Of a stretch of 42,537 nt of DNA, positions 33,360 through 41,264 are shown in pieces. Made by a program: the position numbers and the translations under genes. Source of the DNA: CAKRPJ01 sp934376955 (GTDB lineage: Bacteria > Bacillota > Clostridia > Lachnospirales > Lachnospiraceae). The stretch spans positions 1-42,537 of the forward strand of contig CAKRPJ010000020.1 of assembly GCA_934376955.1 (NCBI GenBank), written 5' to 3'. Positions within the stretch are counted from its first letter, which is position 1; each line of letters begins with the position of its first letter. A model generated the notes under the pieces. The model did no database searches. It saw only the letters and a program-made list of their open reading frames with translations, and was not told the DNA's origin.

Positions 33360-34757
33360 TTAATCTTTTTTAAATTTTGTCAGCGATACGACCAATGCCG
33401 TACATCCGACAAGACCGATCACGTTAGGAAGTACCATAAGCTGGTTGAACATATCCGAAAGCTCCCAAACGAGGTCTGAGGATGTCAGAGTTCCTAAGAA
33501 AATAAATACAAGGGAAATGATCGTATAAACTCGAACGCCTGTTTTGCCGAATAAATACTCTGTATTGATCTTTCCGAACATATTCCAGCCAAGTACCGTT
33601 GAGAATGCAAAGAAGAATAATGCGATCGCAACGAACTTAGCGCCGAGGCTTTCACCAAATACCACACCGAAGGCGGTCTGTGCAAGGTTTGTCTTGTTGA
33701 TAACCTCTGTAACTGCTCCTGTATAACCGTTTGCTAACGGGCCGTCCGGTGTATAAAGTGTGCAGATAATAACAAGTGCATTTAATGTAAGAACTACGAA
33801 GGTATCGATGAAAACACCGATCATGGCAACACAGCCCTGCTCATGAGGTACTGCTACGTTTGCCTGTGCATGTGCATGAGGTGTGGAACCCATACCGGCT
33901 TCGTTAGAGAAAAGACCTCTCTTTGCACCCTGGCTCAGTGCAACCTTAATGGCTGTACCGAAGGTACCGCCGATAATAGCCTGAGGAGTAAATGCATATT
34001 TAAAGATCATACCGAAGGTTGCCGGAACATACTGGATACGGAATACAAGAACGATCAGTCCGCCGAGAAGGAATAACGCTGCCATGATCGGAACAACCTT
34101 CTCTGTTACGGAAGCAAGACGCTTCATTCCGCCCATAAAGATAAATCCGCAGATTGCTACGAGAACGATACCAACGATCCATGACGGAACTCCGAAGGCT
34201 GTGCTGAAGGTAGAACCGATGGAGTTGGACTGTACCATACAGCCAAAGAAGCCAAGAGCAAGGATGATGGCAATTGCAAAGAAGCCTGCAAGGAAGTTAC
34301 CGAAGCTTCCTTTAAATGCAGCCTTTATGTAATATACAGGACCGCCGAGGATTTCGCCGTGTGCGTTTTTAATACGTGTTTTCTGAGCAAGAACAGCCTC
34401 TGCGTAGATCGTAGCCATACCGAGGAATGCGATCACCCACATCCAGAAGATGGCACCCGGGCCGCCGGTAAGAATCGCGCCGGAGGCTCCGACGATATTT
34501 CCTGTACCTACCTGAGCTGCGATAGCGGTTGCAAGGGCCTGGAAAGAGCTCATGCCGCTGTCATGCTTCTTTCCGTTTAAGGTAAGATTTCCGAATACCT
34601 GCTTCATTCCTTCCTTAAAGCAGCGGAGCTGAACGAACTTCGTCTTAAAGGAAAAATAGAAGCCCGCACCGAGAAGTAATACGATCAGAACATAATCGGA
34701 TAAGTAACCATTGATTGTCTGCACGATTGGCAGTAGAGTAGTGTTTAGTGCCTGCAT
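33360..34757 (-). CDS. alanine/glycine:cation symporter (AGCS family)
   Basis: This 465-residue sodium-coupled amino acid transporter has about ten transmembrane helices. Family marks include ATAIAAQVGTGNIVGASGAILTGGPGAIFWMW, AEAVLAQKTRIKNAHGEILGGPVYYI and SNEAGMGSTPHAHAQANVAVPHEQG. The substrate is likely alanine or glycine. GGAGG precedes the ATG. It has its own promoter (34949-34977) with a leader of about 185 bases rich in inverted repeats, so it is probably regulated separately from metH upstream. A strong terminator follows. Confidence 0.93.
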   Translation of the reverse strand: MQALNTTLLPIVQTINGYLSDYVLIVLLLGAGFYFSFKTKFVQLRCFKEGMKQVFGNLTLNGKKHDSGMSSFQALATAIAAQVGTGNIVGASGAILTGGPGAIFWMWVIAFLGMATIYAEAVLAQKTRIKNAHGEILGGPVYYIKAAFKGSFGNFLAGFFAIAIILALGFFGCMVQSNSIGSTFSTAFGVPSWIVGIVLVAICGFIFMGGMKRLASVTEKVVPIMAALFLLGGLIVLVFRIQYVPATFGMIFKYAFTPQAIIGGTFGTAIKVALSQGAKRGLFSNEAGMGSTPHAHAQANVAVPHEQGCVAMIGVFIDTFVVLTLNALVIICTLYTPDGPLANGYTGAVTEVINKTNLAQTAFGVVFGESLGAKFVAIALFFFAFSTVLGWNMFGKINTEYLFGKTGVRVYTIISLVFIFLGTLTSSDLVWELSDMFNQLMVLPNVIGLVGCTALVVSLTKFKKD

Positions 34758-34900
34758 AGTGTTTCCCTCCTATTACTTTTTAAATGACAGGGGAGTCATC
34801 TGCGACAAAAAAAATCTTTCCATATCCCCCTCTAACCACACTTAGAACCTATACCCCCCAATATACGAAATATATTTCTTTGCAGAAAAACATTTCTTTT

Positions 34901-34929
34901 ATCTATAGGTTATATGTGACTATATAGAT
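34901..34929. promoter_or_regulatory. inverted repeat just downstream of the AGCS start site
   Basis: ATCTATA (34901-34907) and TATAGAT (34923-34929) form a perfect 7-bp inverted repeat, about 15-40 bases into the predicted transcript. It could be an operator or an RNA stem. Further down the leader TCTAA/TTAGA pairs ahead of a run of eight T. Confidence 0.45.
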
Positions 34930-34948
34930 TTTATCTATCGTTAGGAAC

Positions 34949-34977
34949 ACTATAACATAATGTTAAATTTTCGTCAA
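34949..34977 (-). promoter_or_regulatory. AGCS transporter promoter
   Basis: On the minus strand, TTGACG, a 17-base spacer and TATAGT make a near-consensus promoter. The predicted start is near 34942, about 185 bases before the ATG. Confidence 0.75.
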
Positions 34978-35024
34978 TTCTTTTTTGAAAATTTTTTATG
35001 CAATTTGCTCTAAAAGCTCTTTAT

Positions 35025-37514
35025 TTATCGTTTTTGTTGGACATCTTGCACATATTGTAAGGCAAACCGCACCGAAGCCATCGCATCCCTGCAATATGCA
35101 TCCGCGCCGATGGAATCTGCGTATTCCTTTGTAAGTACAGCTCCTCCCACCATGATTTTGACCCATGGAGCCTCTTTTCTGAGGAGTGTGATGGTTTCCT
35201 CCATAGCCGGAACTGTCGTTGTCATCAGTGCGCTCAATCCCACCACCGGAACATGTGCTTTTACTGCCTGTTCCACAATGAGCTCCGGGGGAACATCCCG
35301 TCCCAGATCCATCACGTCGAAGCTGTAATTTTCCAACAACACCTTCACAATATTCTTGCCGATGTCATGGATATCCCCCTTCACTGTGGCAAGAATGACC
35401 GTTCCCTTCTTCTTTTCACTGCTTCCCTCGGCTGACATCTTTTCTTTTATAACAGCGAAGGCTGCTTTTGCCGCCTCCGCGCTCATTAAAAGCTGGGGAA
35501 GGAAAACCGTTCCGGCTTCAAAGCCCTTTCCCACCTCGTCGAGGGCCGGGATCATCTCCCGGTTGATGACCGTCAGCGCATCCTCCTTCAGGATCGCCTC
35601 TCGGGCTGCCGTCCTTGCGCCCTCCGTCATGCCCCGGAGAATACTCTTTTTTAATGCAGATACGCTCTCTCCTTCCTTCACTCCTGCGCTGTCTTTTTTT
35701 CTCTCTCCCGATGCCTGTTCGTCCTTTGCCGTGCCGCCTTTCTCCGCTCCTGCTTTTTCCAGCTCCTTCTGTCTCTTTTTTTCTGCCTCCTTCGGCCCAT
35801 AAAGCTCTACATAGCTTCGGCAGTTCTCATCCAGACCATGAAGAACCAGATAGCTGTCATAAACGGTCATTATGGATTCCAGATTCGGATTGATGATGCC
35901 GGCAGATAACCCCATCTCGAGGGCCATAAGGAAAAAGGATGCATTGATATTTTCCCGCATCGGAAGTCCGAAGGAAACATTAGACACGCCAAGGACTGTC
36001 TTTCCTCCTAACTCCTCTGTAACCCGGCGCACGGTTTCTAAGGTCGTCAGTGCGCCATTTTTATCTGAGCTTACCGCCATGCAGAGTGCATCGATGAGAA
36101 TATCCTTTTTTTCAATCCCGTAGCTTTCTGCCGTCCGGTAGATCTTCTCTGCGATGCGGATCCTGCCTTCCGCTGTTTCCGGGATTCCGTCTTCATCCAG
36201 ACAAAGGGCAACCACCACGCCGCCGTAGTGCTTAACCAGAGGGAACACCGCCTCCATCACTTCTTTTTTTCCATTAACAGAATTTATCAGTGCTTTTCCG
36301 TTATAGATCCGCAGTGCCTTTTCCATTGCCGTGATATTGGAGGTATCGATCTGAAGCGGAAGATCCACTACACTCTGCAGCTCCTTCACGACATCCACCA
36401 TCATCGAAGCCTCATCGATCCCCGGGAGACCGACGTTTACATCAAGCACGTCCGCCCTTTTTTCCTGCTGTGCCGCCGCCATGTTCAGAATATATGTCAG
36501 ATCATGCTCCTTTAATGCCTGTTTAAAACGAGGTTTTCCGGTAGGATTGATCCTCTCGCCGATGATGATAGGACGCTCTCCGAAAACGACCGCATGGGAA
36601 TAAGAGGAGATCACCGTCCGCCCGCACTTTTTCAGCTGGGGAAGCGAAAGCTCCAGACAGAGATCTTTCATTTTTTTTATGTGCTCCGGCGTTGTGCCGC
36701 AGCATCCGCCAAGGATCGATGCTCCTGCCGATGCAATTTCTCCCATCGCTTTGGCAAACGCGTCGGAAGAAATATCGTACACGGTCTTTCCCTTCTCATT
36801 TCTCGGAAGTCCGGCATTCGGATTTATGAAAACCGGAACAGAGGCGACCGCGCACATTCTCTGCACATAAGGATAAAGCTGTATCGGCCCTAAGCCGCAG
36901 TTTAATCCGATCGCATCCACACCGAGGCCCTCTAAAAGAGCGGTGACGGATTCCACATCACCGCCGGTCAGCATTTTTCCCTTTTCATCCAGCGTTACCG
37001 AGGCAAACACCGGAAGCTTAGAGGCCTCCTTTGCCGCCAGCACGGCAGCCTTCAGCTCGTAGCAGTCTCCCATCGTTTCAATCAGGATCAGATCGACTCC
37101 TGCCTCTGTTCCTGCCCTTACGACCTCCTTATATGCATCGCAGGCAGCTTCAAAATCCAGATCGCCGTAAGGGGCCAGAAGCTTTCCCGTAGGCCCCATA
37201 TCAAGGGCCACATATCCGTGGCCCTCCTCCTCCTCCGCTCTTTTTGCAAGGGCTGCTGCTGCCATAACGATCTCCTTGACAGAATACCCGTCCTCTTTTT
37301 TAAACTTGAACCGATTGACGCCAAATGTGTTTGTAGTCAGGATATCCGCTCCTGCCTTCAGATAATTTCTATGGATCTCCTCGATCGTTTCCGGATGAAG
37401 GATATTCCATGTTTCCGGAAATTCTCCCGGCCTTAAGCCTTTTTCCTGTAAAAGGCTTCCCATTCCGCCGTCAAAAAAAAGCCGTTTGCTTTTAAGCGCT
37501 TCTACTATCTTCAT
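35025..37514 (-). CDS. metH: cobalamin-dependent methionine synthase without reactivation domain
   Basis: This 829-residue protein transfers a methyl group from methyl-THF to homocysteine through cobalamin. The domains are homocysteine S-methyltransferase (1 to about 300, with GLNCGLG and the zinc pair GGCCGTT), a pterin-binding barrel (from IIIGERINPTGKPRFKQAL), then a charged low-complexity linker (EKKRQKELEKAG to KEGES). The cobalamin cap and B12 domain follow, with D714-I-H716-D-I-G carrying the axial His. The SAM-binding reactivation domain of E. coli-type MetH is absent but is encoded by the preceding gene. I chose the ATG at 37514 because GGAGGG lies upstream and only one base separates it from that gene's stop. 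Confidence 0.95.
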   Translation of the reverse strand: MKIVEALKSKRLFFDGGMGSLLQEKGLRPGEFPETWNILHPETIEEIHRNYLKAGADILTTNTFGVNRFKFKKEDGYSVKEIVMAAAALAKRAEEEEGHGYVALDMGPTGKLLAPYGDLDFEAACDAYKEVVRAGTEAGVDLILIETMGDCYELKAAVLAAKEASKLPVFASVTLDEKGKMLTGGDVESVTALLEGLGVDAIGLNCGLGPIQLYPYVQRMCAVASVPVFINPNAGLPRNEKGKTVYDISSDAFAKAMGEIASAGASILGGCCGTTPEHIKKMKDLCLELSLPQLKKCGRTVISSYSHAVVFGERPIIIGERINPTGKPRFKQALKEHDLTYILNMAAAQQEKRADVLDVNVGLPGIDEASMMVDVVKELQSVVDLPLQIDTSNITAMEKALRIYNGKALINSVNGKKEVMEAVFPLVKHYGGVVVALCLDEDGIPETAEGRIRIAEKIYRTAESYGIEKKDILIDALCMAVSSDKNGALTTLETVRRVTEELGGKTVLGVSNVSFGLPMRENINASFFLMALEMGLSAGIINPNLESIMTVYDSYLVLHGLDENCRSYVELYGPKEAEKKRQKELEKAGAEKGGTAKDEQASGERKKDSAGVKEGESVSALKKSILRGMTEGARTAAREAILKEDALTVINREMIPALDEVGKGFEAGTVFLPQLLMSAEAAKAAFAVIKEKMSAEGSSEKKKGTVILATVKGDIHDIGKNIVKVLLENYSFDVMDLGRDVPPELIVEQAVKAHVPVVGLSALMTTTVPAMEETITLLRKEAPWVKIMVGGAVLTKEYADSIGADAYCRDAMASVRFALQYVQDVQQKR

Positions 37515-37515
37515 G

Positions 37516-38172
37516 TCAGCTCTCCCTCCGGTATAAACAATCTGTTTTATCACAGGCCTCGCAGCCCTCCACTTCACATAGCTTCGGGAGCTTACTGACC
37601 CCGATCACAGCCGTCACGGACTTTGACGGCAGCATAAGGCCTCCTGCCGTTAAAACGATCCCGATCCGCTTTCCCGCCTCCAGTCCGTCAAGAATGGACT
37701 GCTGGCAGGATAGTGGGAAATCTCCGTAACCCGGTGAAAAACGCGGTCTTAAATATAGCCCCTTTTCTTTATATTCTTCTCTCCATTGCAAGCATTTTTC
37801 GTTGCAGAAGGCCTCGATCAGGGCAGCGGCTGCCGCCTGCATCACAACGGCCTTCGCCACGGAAAGCCGGTTATAACGGGAAAGCCTCCGATCCACCTCG
37901 GAGCCCAAAGTCGCAGCCATGACAAGAACCCGGCCGCATCCGCCCAGGTTCTTTAAAAGCTTCTTGCTGTCTGTCTGAAAGCAGCCTCCGTCGATCTGCC
38001 CATTTTCTGAAAGCCGGAGCGGAAACTCACGATAAATGCTCCTTGCCTCCGCAGTCTGCATAAGTTCTTCTATACATTCCTCTGCCAGCTTTCTCGTCTG
38101 AGGATCCGGTTCATGGTTTCCGTATCCAAGATACCGGAATATCTCTTTTTCTTTTATCCATTGCTCTGTCAT
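37516..38172 (-). CDS. stand-alone methionine synthase reactivation-domain protein
   Basis: This 218-residue protein resembles the MetH activation domain that binds SAM and re-methylates oxidised cobalamin. The key stretch is RPRFSPGYGDFPLSCQQSIL, corresponding to the RPAPGYP SAM-binding loop, followed by LTAGGLMLPSKSVTAVIG. A Cys-rich tail (CEVEGCEACDKTDCLYR) is extra and may bind metal or iron-sulfur. It overlaps metF by 4 bases and leaves one base before metH, so all three are translationally coupled. This supports a split methionine synthase working in trans. Confidence 0.85.
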   Translation of the reverse strand: MTEQWIKEKEIFRYLGYGNHEPDPQTRKLAEECIEELMQTAEARSIYREFPLRLSENGQIDGGCFQTDSKKLLKNLGGCGRVLVMAATLGSEVDRRLSRYNRLSVAKAVVMQAAAAALIEAFCNEKCLQWREEYKEKGLYLRPRFSPGYGDFPLSCQQSILDGLEAGKRIGIVLTAGGLMLPSKSVTAVIGVSKLPKLCEVEGCEACDKTDCLYRRES

Positions 38173-39035
38173 ACAAGGATCTCCGATACACTGTTCTTGA
38201 TCTGAGCAGCCACATCCGGCTTGTTCATAGAATAAATATGGATCGCATGAATATTATTGGCCACCAGATCGATGATCTGCTCTGTCGCATAAGCGATTCC
38301 GGCCTGCCGCATTGCTGCAGGATTGTCTCCGAATTTATCCAAGATCATTTTAAATCTGGCAGGAAGGGCTGTGCCCGACATGGAAAGGATCCGTTTCATC
38401 TGGCTGGCATTCGTCACCGGCATGATCCCGGCAATGATCGGAACCGTGATCCCGGCCTCTCGTATCCGGTAGAGGAAATTATAGAACAGATTATTATCAA
38501 AAAACATCTGTGTCGTCAGAAAATCACACCCGGCATCCACCTTCTCCTTCAGATGAAGGATATCTTCCTTTTTATTCGCAGATTCCGGATGGCCTTCCGG
38601 ATAACAGGCGCCTCCGATACAGAAATTACCCATGGCTTTCAGATCCCGCACCAGCTCACTGGCATATCTGTAATCATGTTCCACATGTCCGTCCGGCGGG
38701 ATATCCCCTCTGAGAGCCAGAACATTTTCAATGCCCTTTTCTTCAAGCTTTTTTACCATTTCACTGACATCTGCCCTCGTTGAGGATACGCAGGATAGAT
38801 GGGCCATGGAGGTTACCCCGTAATCCCTTGCAAGTCCTGCTGCGATGTCCACCGTATATTTGCTTGTCCCGCCTCCTGCACCATACGTAACACTCATAAA
38901 AGAGGGATGGAGTCCGGCGATCTCTGCCGCTGCCTTTTCCACACTCTCATAAGCACTTTCCTTTTTCGGCGGAAACACTTCAAACGAAAGGACCGGTTTT
39001 TCCTGTGCCAATATATCTCTGATCTTCATAATCAT
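38169..39035 (-). CDS. metF: 5,10-methylenetetrahydrofolate reductase
   Basis: This 288-residue flavoenzyme makes 5-methyl-THF for MetH. It shows SFEVFPPK at the N-terminus, SVTYGAGGGTSKYTVDIA, VLALRGDIP and DFLTTQMFFDN, all MetF hallmarks. Of several starts, the ATG at 39035 has AGGTGA 5 bases upstream; GTG 39041 and ATG 39029 are alternatives. It heads the metF-reactivase-metH operon. Two ATAG-N7-CTAT sites lie between it and the LysR gene (39087-39101 and 39147-39161). I see no SAM riboswitch or T-box. Confidence 0.95.
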   Translation of the reverse strand: MIMKIRDILAQEKPVLSFEVFPPKKESAYESVEKAAAEIAGLHPSFMSVTYGAGGGTSKYTVDIAAGLARDYGVTSMAHLSCVSSTRADVSEMVKKLEEKGIENVLALRGDIPPDGHVEHDYRYASELVRDLKAMGNFCIGGACYPEGHPESANKKEDILHLKEKVDAGCDFLTTQMFFDNNLFYNFLYRIREAGITVPIIAGIMPVTNASQMKRILSMSGTALPARFKMILDKFGDNPAAMRQAGIAYATEQIIDLVANNIHAIHIYSMNKPDVAAQIKNSVSEILV

Positions 39036-39086
39036 ACTCACCTGCTTTTCATAATCTTTTCAACGGCTGTCAATGTTCCGTTTTGC

Positions 39087-39101
39087 ATAGTATGATCCTA
39101 T
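39087..39101. promoter_or_regulatory. MET-box-like LysR site, proximal
   Basis: ATAGTATGATCCTAT, an ATAG-N7-CTAT dyad about 52 bases upstream of the metF start. It has the architecture of the streptococcal MET-box bound by MetR/MtaR. Confidence 0.5.
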
Positions 39102-39144
39102 CATCCCCATCGGCTTCTGTCTAATACAGAAAAAGATCGGCTGG

Positions 39145-40047
39145 TTATAGGAATTTCCTATAGCCAATCTCCTCCAGATAGTTCTGACCCAATATACTGA
39201 GGGGTGCTCCCTTTCGTTTCAGATAGCCGATCGTCATGATCTCCTCCGAATCCAGCTTGACGGCACAGTAATCCGAACCGTTCAGGCTCTCACAGATAAT
39301 ACCAGAGCAGAGCGTATACCCGTTTAAGCCCACCATCAGATTTAAAAGCGTGGCTCTGTCGTTTGCCTTGATCAGCCGTTTATAATTATATGTGCTTAAA
39401 ACCTCCTCCGCAAAATAAAAGGAATTATTATTTCCCTGTTCAAAGGAAAGGCATGGGTATTCCTCCAGCTCTGCCAGCCGGATGCTGTCCCTTGAGGCCA
39501 GCGGATGTCCCTTCCACATATAAACGTAGATTCCGCAGTCCATGATCGGATGAAATTCCAGCTCCAGCTCACGAAAAAGCTTTTCTAACACCTTCCGGTT
39601 GAAATCATTGATATAGAGGATCCCGATCTCGCTCCGGAAATTTCTGACATCCTCGATGACCTCGTAGGTCTTCGTTTCTCTTACCGCAAACTCATATTCA
39701 TCCATACCGAACTGCTTGACCAGCTCGATAAAGGCCTTTACGGCAAACGTATAGTGCTGCATGCTCACCGCGAATTTCTTTTTAACATTTTTCTTTTCAA
39801 TATATCGCGATTCCATCAATTCATACTGCTCTGTCACCTGTCTGGCATATCCCAAGAATTCGGCCCCGGTCTCCGTCAGCACCACGCCGCGATTATTTCT
39901 TATAAAGATCTCGATGCCGATCTCCTTTTCCAGCTCCTTAAGGGACTGGGAAAGGCTCGGCTGTGCGATAAAAAGCCGTTTTGCCGCTTCATTCATTGAA
40001 CCTGTATCCGCAACGGTGATTACATATTTCAACTGGGTCAGTGTCAT
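39145..40047 (-). CDS. LysR-family regulator, CpsY/MtaR-like
   Basis: This 300-residue regulator has an N-terminal winged helix (MTLTQLKYVITVADTGSMNEAAKRLFIAQPSLSQSLKELEKEIG) and a LysR substrate-binding domain. From memory it closely resembles streptococcal CpsY/MtaR (also called MetR), including RETKTYEVIEDVRNFRSEIGILYINDFNRKVL, QGNNNSFYFAEEVLS and DRATLLNLMVGLNGYT. Those proteins control methionine uptake and synthesis through a TATAG-N7-CTATA box. It stands directly before metF, and a perfect box of this form overlaps its own last codons. I infer that it regulates the metF operon. A 195-bp structured element lies just upstream of it. Confidence 0.88.
   Translation of the reverse strand: MTLTQLKYVITVADTGSMNEAAKRLFIAQPSLSQSLKELEKEIGIEIFIRNNRGVVLTETGAEFLGYARQVTEQYELMESRYIEKKNVKKKFAVSMQHYTFAVKAFIELVKQFGMDEYEFAVRETKTYEVIEDVRNFRSEIGILYINDFNRKVLEKLFRELELEFHPIMDCGIYVYMWKGHPLASRDSIRLAELEEYPCLSFEQGNNNSFYFAEEVLSTYNYKRLIKANDRATLLNLMVGLNGYTLCSGIICESLNGSDYCAVKLDSEEIMTIGYLKRKGAPLSILGQNYLEEIGYRKFL
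39146..39162. promoter_or_regulatory. MET-box-like LysR site, distal, perfect palindrome
   Basis: TATAGGAATTTCCTATA is a 17-bp perfect dyad around 39154, overlapping the last codons of the LysR gene. It lies 60 bp centre-to-centre from the proximal site. Confidence 0.6.
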
Positions 40048-40077
40048 GGCACACCTCCATGTTTTGCTTTTATTTTT

Positions 40078-40275
40078 ATGATGCCAGGGTCAAAAGGTCT
40101 AAACCCACATGAGCTTGCTCATAGGTGGGTAAAGGACCTTGGTACCCGCCCCAATATGAGCATAAAAGTGGGATGACAATCCCACGATATGCGAATATTG
40201 GGTAGGATTGTGGGAGTGCGTAGCACGGAACAATCCGCAGGCATCAAAATCGGGGGCTTTTGACCCCGATATCAT
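40078..40275. repeat. MITE-like or structured-RNA element with nested hairpins
   Basis: GGGTCAAAAG (40087-40096) and CTTTTGACCC (40257-40266) form the core of imperfect inverted ends of about 22 bp. Three internal hairpins are seen. One has ACCCAC/GTGGGT with GAGC/GCTC, itself enclosed by AAGGTC/GACCTT. The second has CCCAATAT/ATATTGGG enclosing GTGGGAT/ATCCCAC. The third has GGATTGT/ACAATCC enclosing GTGC/GCAC. There is no coding frame. It fills most of the 349-base gap between the LysR gene and the kinase-like gene. Confidence 0.6.
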
Positions 40276-40320
40276 TTTTATTTATCATACAGGAATCTTC
40301 ACCGAAAAGAAAGAGAATTG

Positions 40321-40349
40321 TTGGAAAGTGGGAAAAAAAGTGATATAAT
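40321..40349 (+). promoter_or_regulatory. promoter of the cytidylate-kinase-like gene
   Basis: TTGGAA, a 17-base spacer and a perfect TATAAT, 47 bases before the ATG. Confidence 0.7.
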
Positions 40350-40396
40350 AGATTCTAACTAAACCATTTTGGGTTCAGAAAGGGAGGAATAGGATC

Positions 40397-40996
40397 ATGA
40401 ACAAAATCATTTCTATCAGCCGTGAATTCGGAAGCGGCGGCAGAGAGATCGGCTTCCGCCTTGCTAAAAAGCTGGGGATTCCGTTTTACGACAAAGAGAT
40501 CATCTCCATGGCTGCGGAAGACAGTAATATTTCTGAAGAACTGTTCCATCAAAATGACGAGATCATTGAAAAAATAGAGCGGATCGACTACGCTTACGCA
40601 ACCGTTGACCCATTTTCCACCCAGTATCAGGTTCCCGTCTCTGACCAGCTTTTCCTGATCCAGTCCCGGATCATCAAACGGCTTGCCGAGCAGCATCCCT
40701 GTGTCATCATCGGCCGCTGCTCCGATATCATCATCGAGGATTCCTTCCGTGTTTTTATTACTGCAAGTATGAAAAAACGCGTAGAACGTCTTCTCTCACT
40801 GGAAAAAGAGCCGGACAACGACATAAAAAAGCTGGAAGCCCACATCCGCTCCATTGACAAAAAGCGAAAGGACTACTACCAGTATTACAGCGGAAATGAA
40901 TGGGGCAAGCCAAAAAACTATGACTTATGCTTAAACAGCGGCCGCCTCGGGATCGAGAATTGTGTTGATATAATCCTTTCCAGCGTTACACTTTAA
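40397..40996 (+). CDS. cytidylate kinase-like family protein
   Basis: This 199-residue P-loop protein belongs to the cytidylate-kinase-like family that is abundant in Clostridia. The nucleotide-binding start is IISISREFGSGGREIGFRLAKKLG, followed by FYDKEIISMAAEDS. HPCVIIGRCSDIII and FRVFITASMKKRVERLL are the other kinase-fold marks. True CMP kinase activity is unproven for this family, and substrate residues cannot be judged by eye. GGGAGG precedes the ATG. It stands alone with its own promoter. Confidence 0.88.
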   Translation: MNKIISISREFGSGGREIGFRLAKKLGIPFYDKEIISMAAEDSNISEELFHQNDEIIEKIERIDYAYATVDPFSTQYQVPVSDQLFLIQSRIIKRLAEQHPCVIIGRCSDIIIEDSFRVFITASMKKRVERLLSLEKEPDNDIKKLEAHIRSIDKKRKDYYQYYSGNEWGKPKNYDLCLNSGRLGIENCVDIILSSVTL

Positions 40997-41013
40997 ACTA
41001 CTAAATTTTTATG

Positions 41014-41042
41014 TTGACAAACCGCATCTTCCGCGTTATGAT
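41014..41042 (+). promoter_or_regulatory. aroF promoter
   Basis: A consensus TTGACA, a 17-base spacer and TATGAT. The predicted start is near 41049, about 340 bases before aroF. Two copies of TATCAAGGAT (41051-41060 and 41064-41073), spaced 13 bp, lie at the very 5' end of the leader. Confidence 0.8.
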
Positions 41043-41093
41043 ATTGCCTGTATCAAGGATCTATATCAAGGATTCAGAAAGGACACAGCAGAT

Positions 41094-41216
41094 ATGAGAA
41101 ACAAAGATCAGTTTTCCGCTTCCTATTATTTCTTTTATTATTATCCGGGCTGCAGACTCTGTGCGGATCGTTTTTGCTGTGAAAAACTAACCTCTGAAGC
41201 TTCTTTGAGAAATTAA
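41094..41216 (+). CDS. Tyr/Phe-rich leader peptide of the aroF attenuator
   Basis: A 40-codon reading frame has ATG at 41094 and stop TAA at 41214, and an AAAGGA ribosome binding site about 10 bases upstream. Residues 11-17 are YYFFYYY (codons 41124-41144: TAT TAT TTC TTT TAT TAT TAT). Further Phe are at residues 7 and 27. Five Cys follow the run, and no Trp occurs. The stop lies 13 bases before a strong intrinsic terminator, and the next gene is aroF, the first step of aromatic synthesis. By analogy with pheL or trpL leaders, ribosome stalling on scarce Tyr-tRNA or Phe-tRNA would alter folding and allow read-through. The peptide is not recognised as a known family. A small Cys-rich protein is the alternative. 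Confidence 0.7.
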   Translation: MRNKDQFSASYYFFYYYPGCRLCADRFCCEKLTSEASLRN

Positions 41217-41229
41217 AGAAAAGCAGAGT

Positions 41230-41264
41230 ACCGGTGTTTGCAGCAAAGCAGACACCGGTTTTTT
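41230..41264 (+). terminator. attenuator terminator upstream of aroF
   Basis: ACCGGTGTTTGC pairs with GCAGACACCGGT over 12 bp (one T-G wobble), with a six-base loop AGCAAA and six T. It precedes aroF by about 125 bases on the same strand, so it can only act as an attenuator or as the end of a short RNA. Confidence 0.88.

Noticed and set aside
34758..34948. Glycine riboswitch before the AGCS transporter
   Set aside because: I could not find the tandem aptamer cores or a clear expression platform.
39042..39144. SAM riboswitch before metF
   Set aside because: The gap is about 100 bases, lacks a terminator and shows none of the SAM-I core; LysR-type dyads are present instead.
41094..41216. The 40-codon frame as an ordinary Cys-rich functional protein
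   Set aside because: The seven-codon aromatic run, the terminator 13 bases after its stop and the aroF context fit a leader peptide better. Not excluded, as it has five Cys.
41224..41259. T-box riboswitch upstream of aroF
   Set aside because: Only a GTACCG fragment recalls the T-box core. The AGGGTGGNACCGCG consensus, Stem I motifs and a specifier loop are missing, and the leader is occupied by a coding frame.
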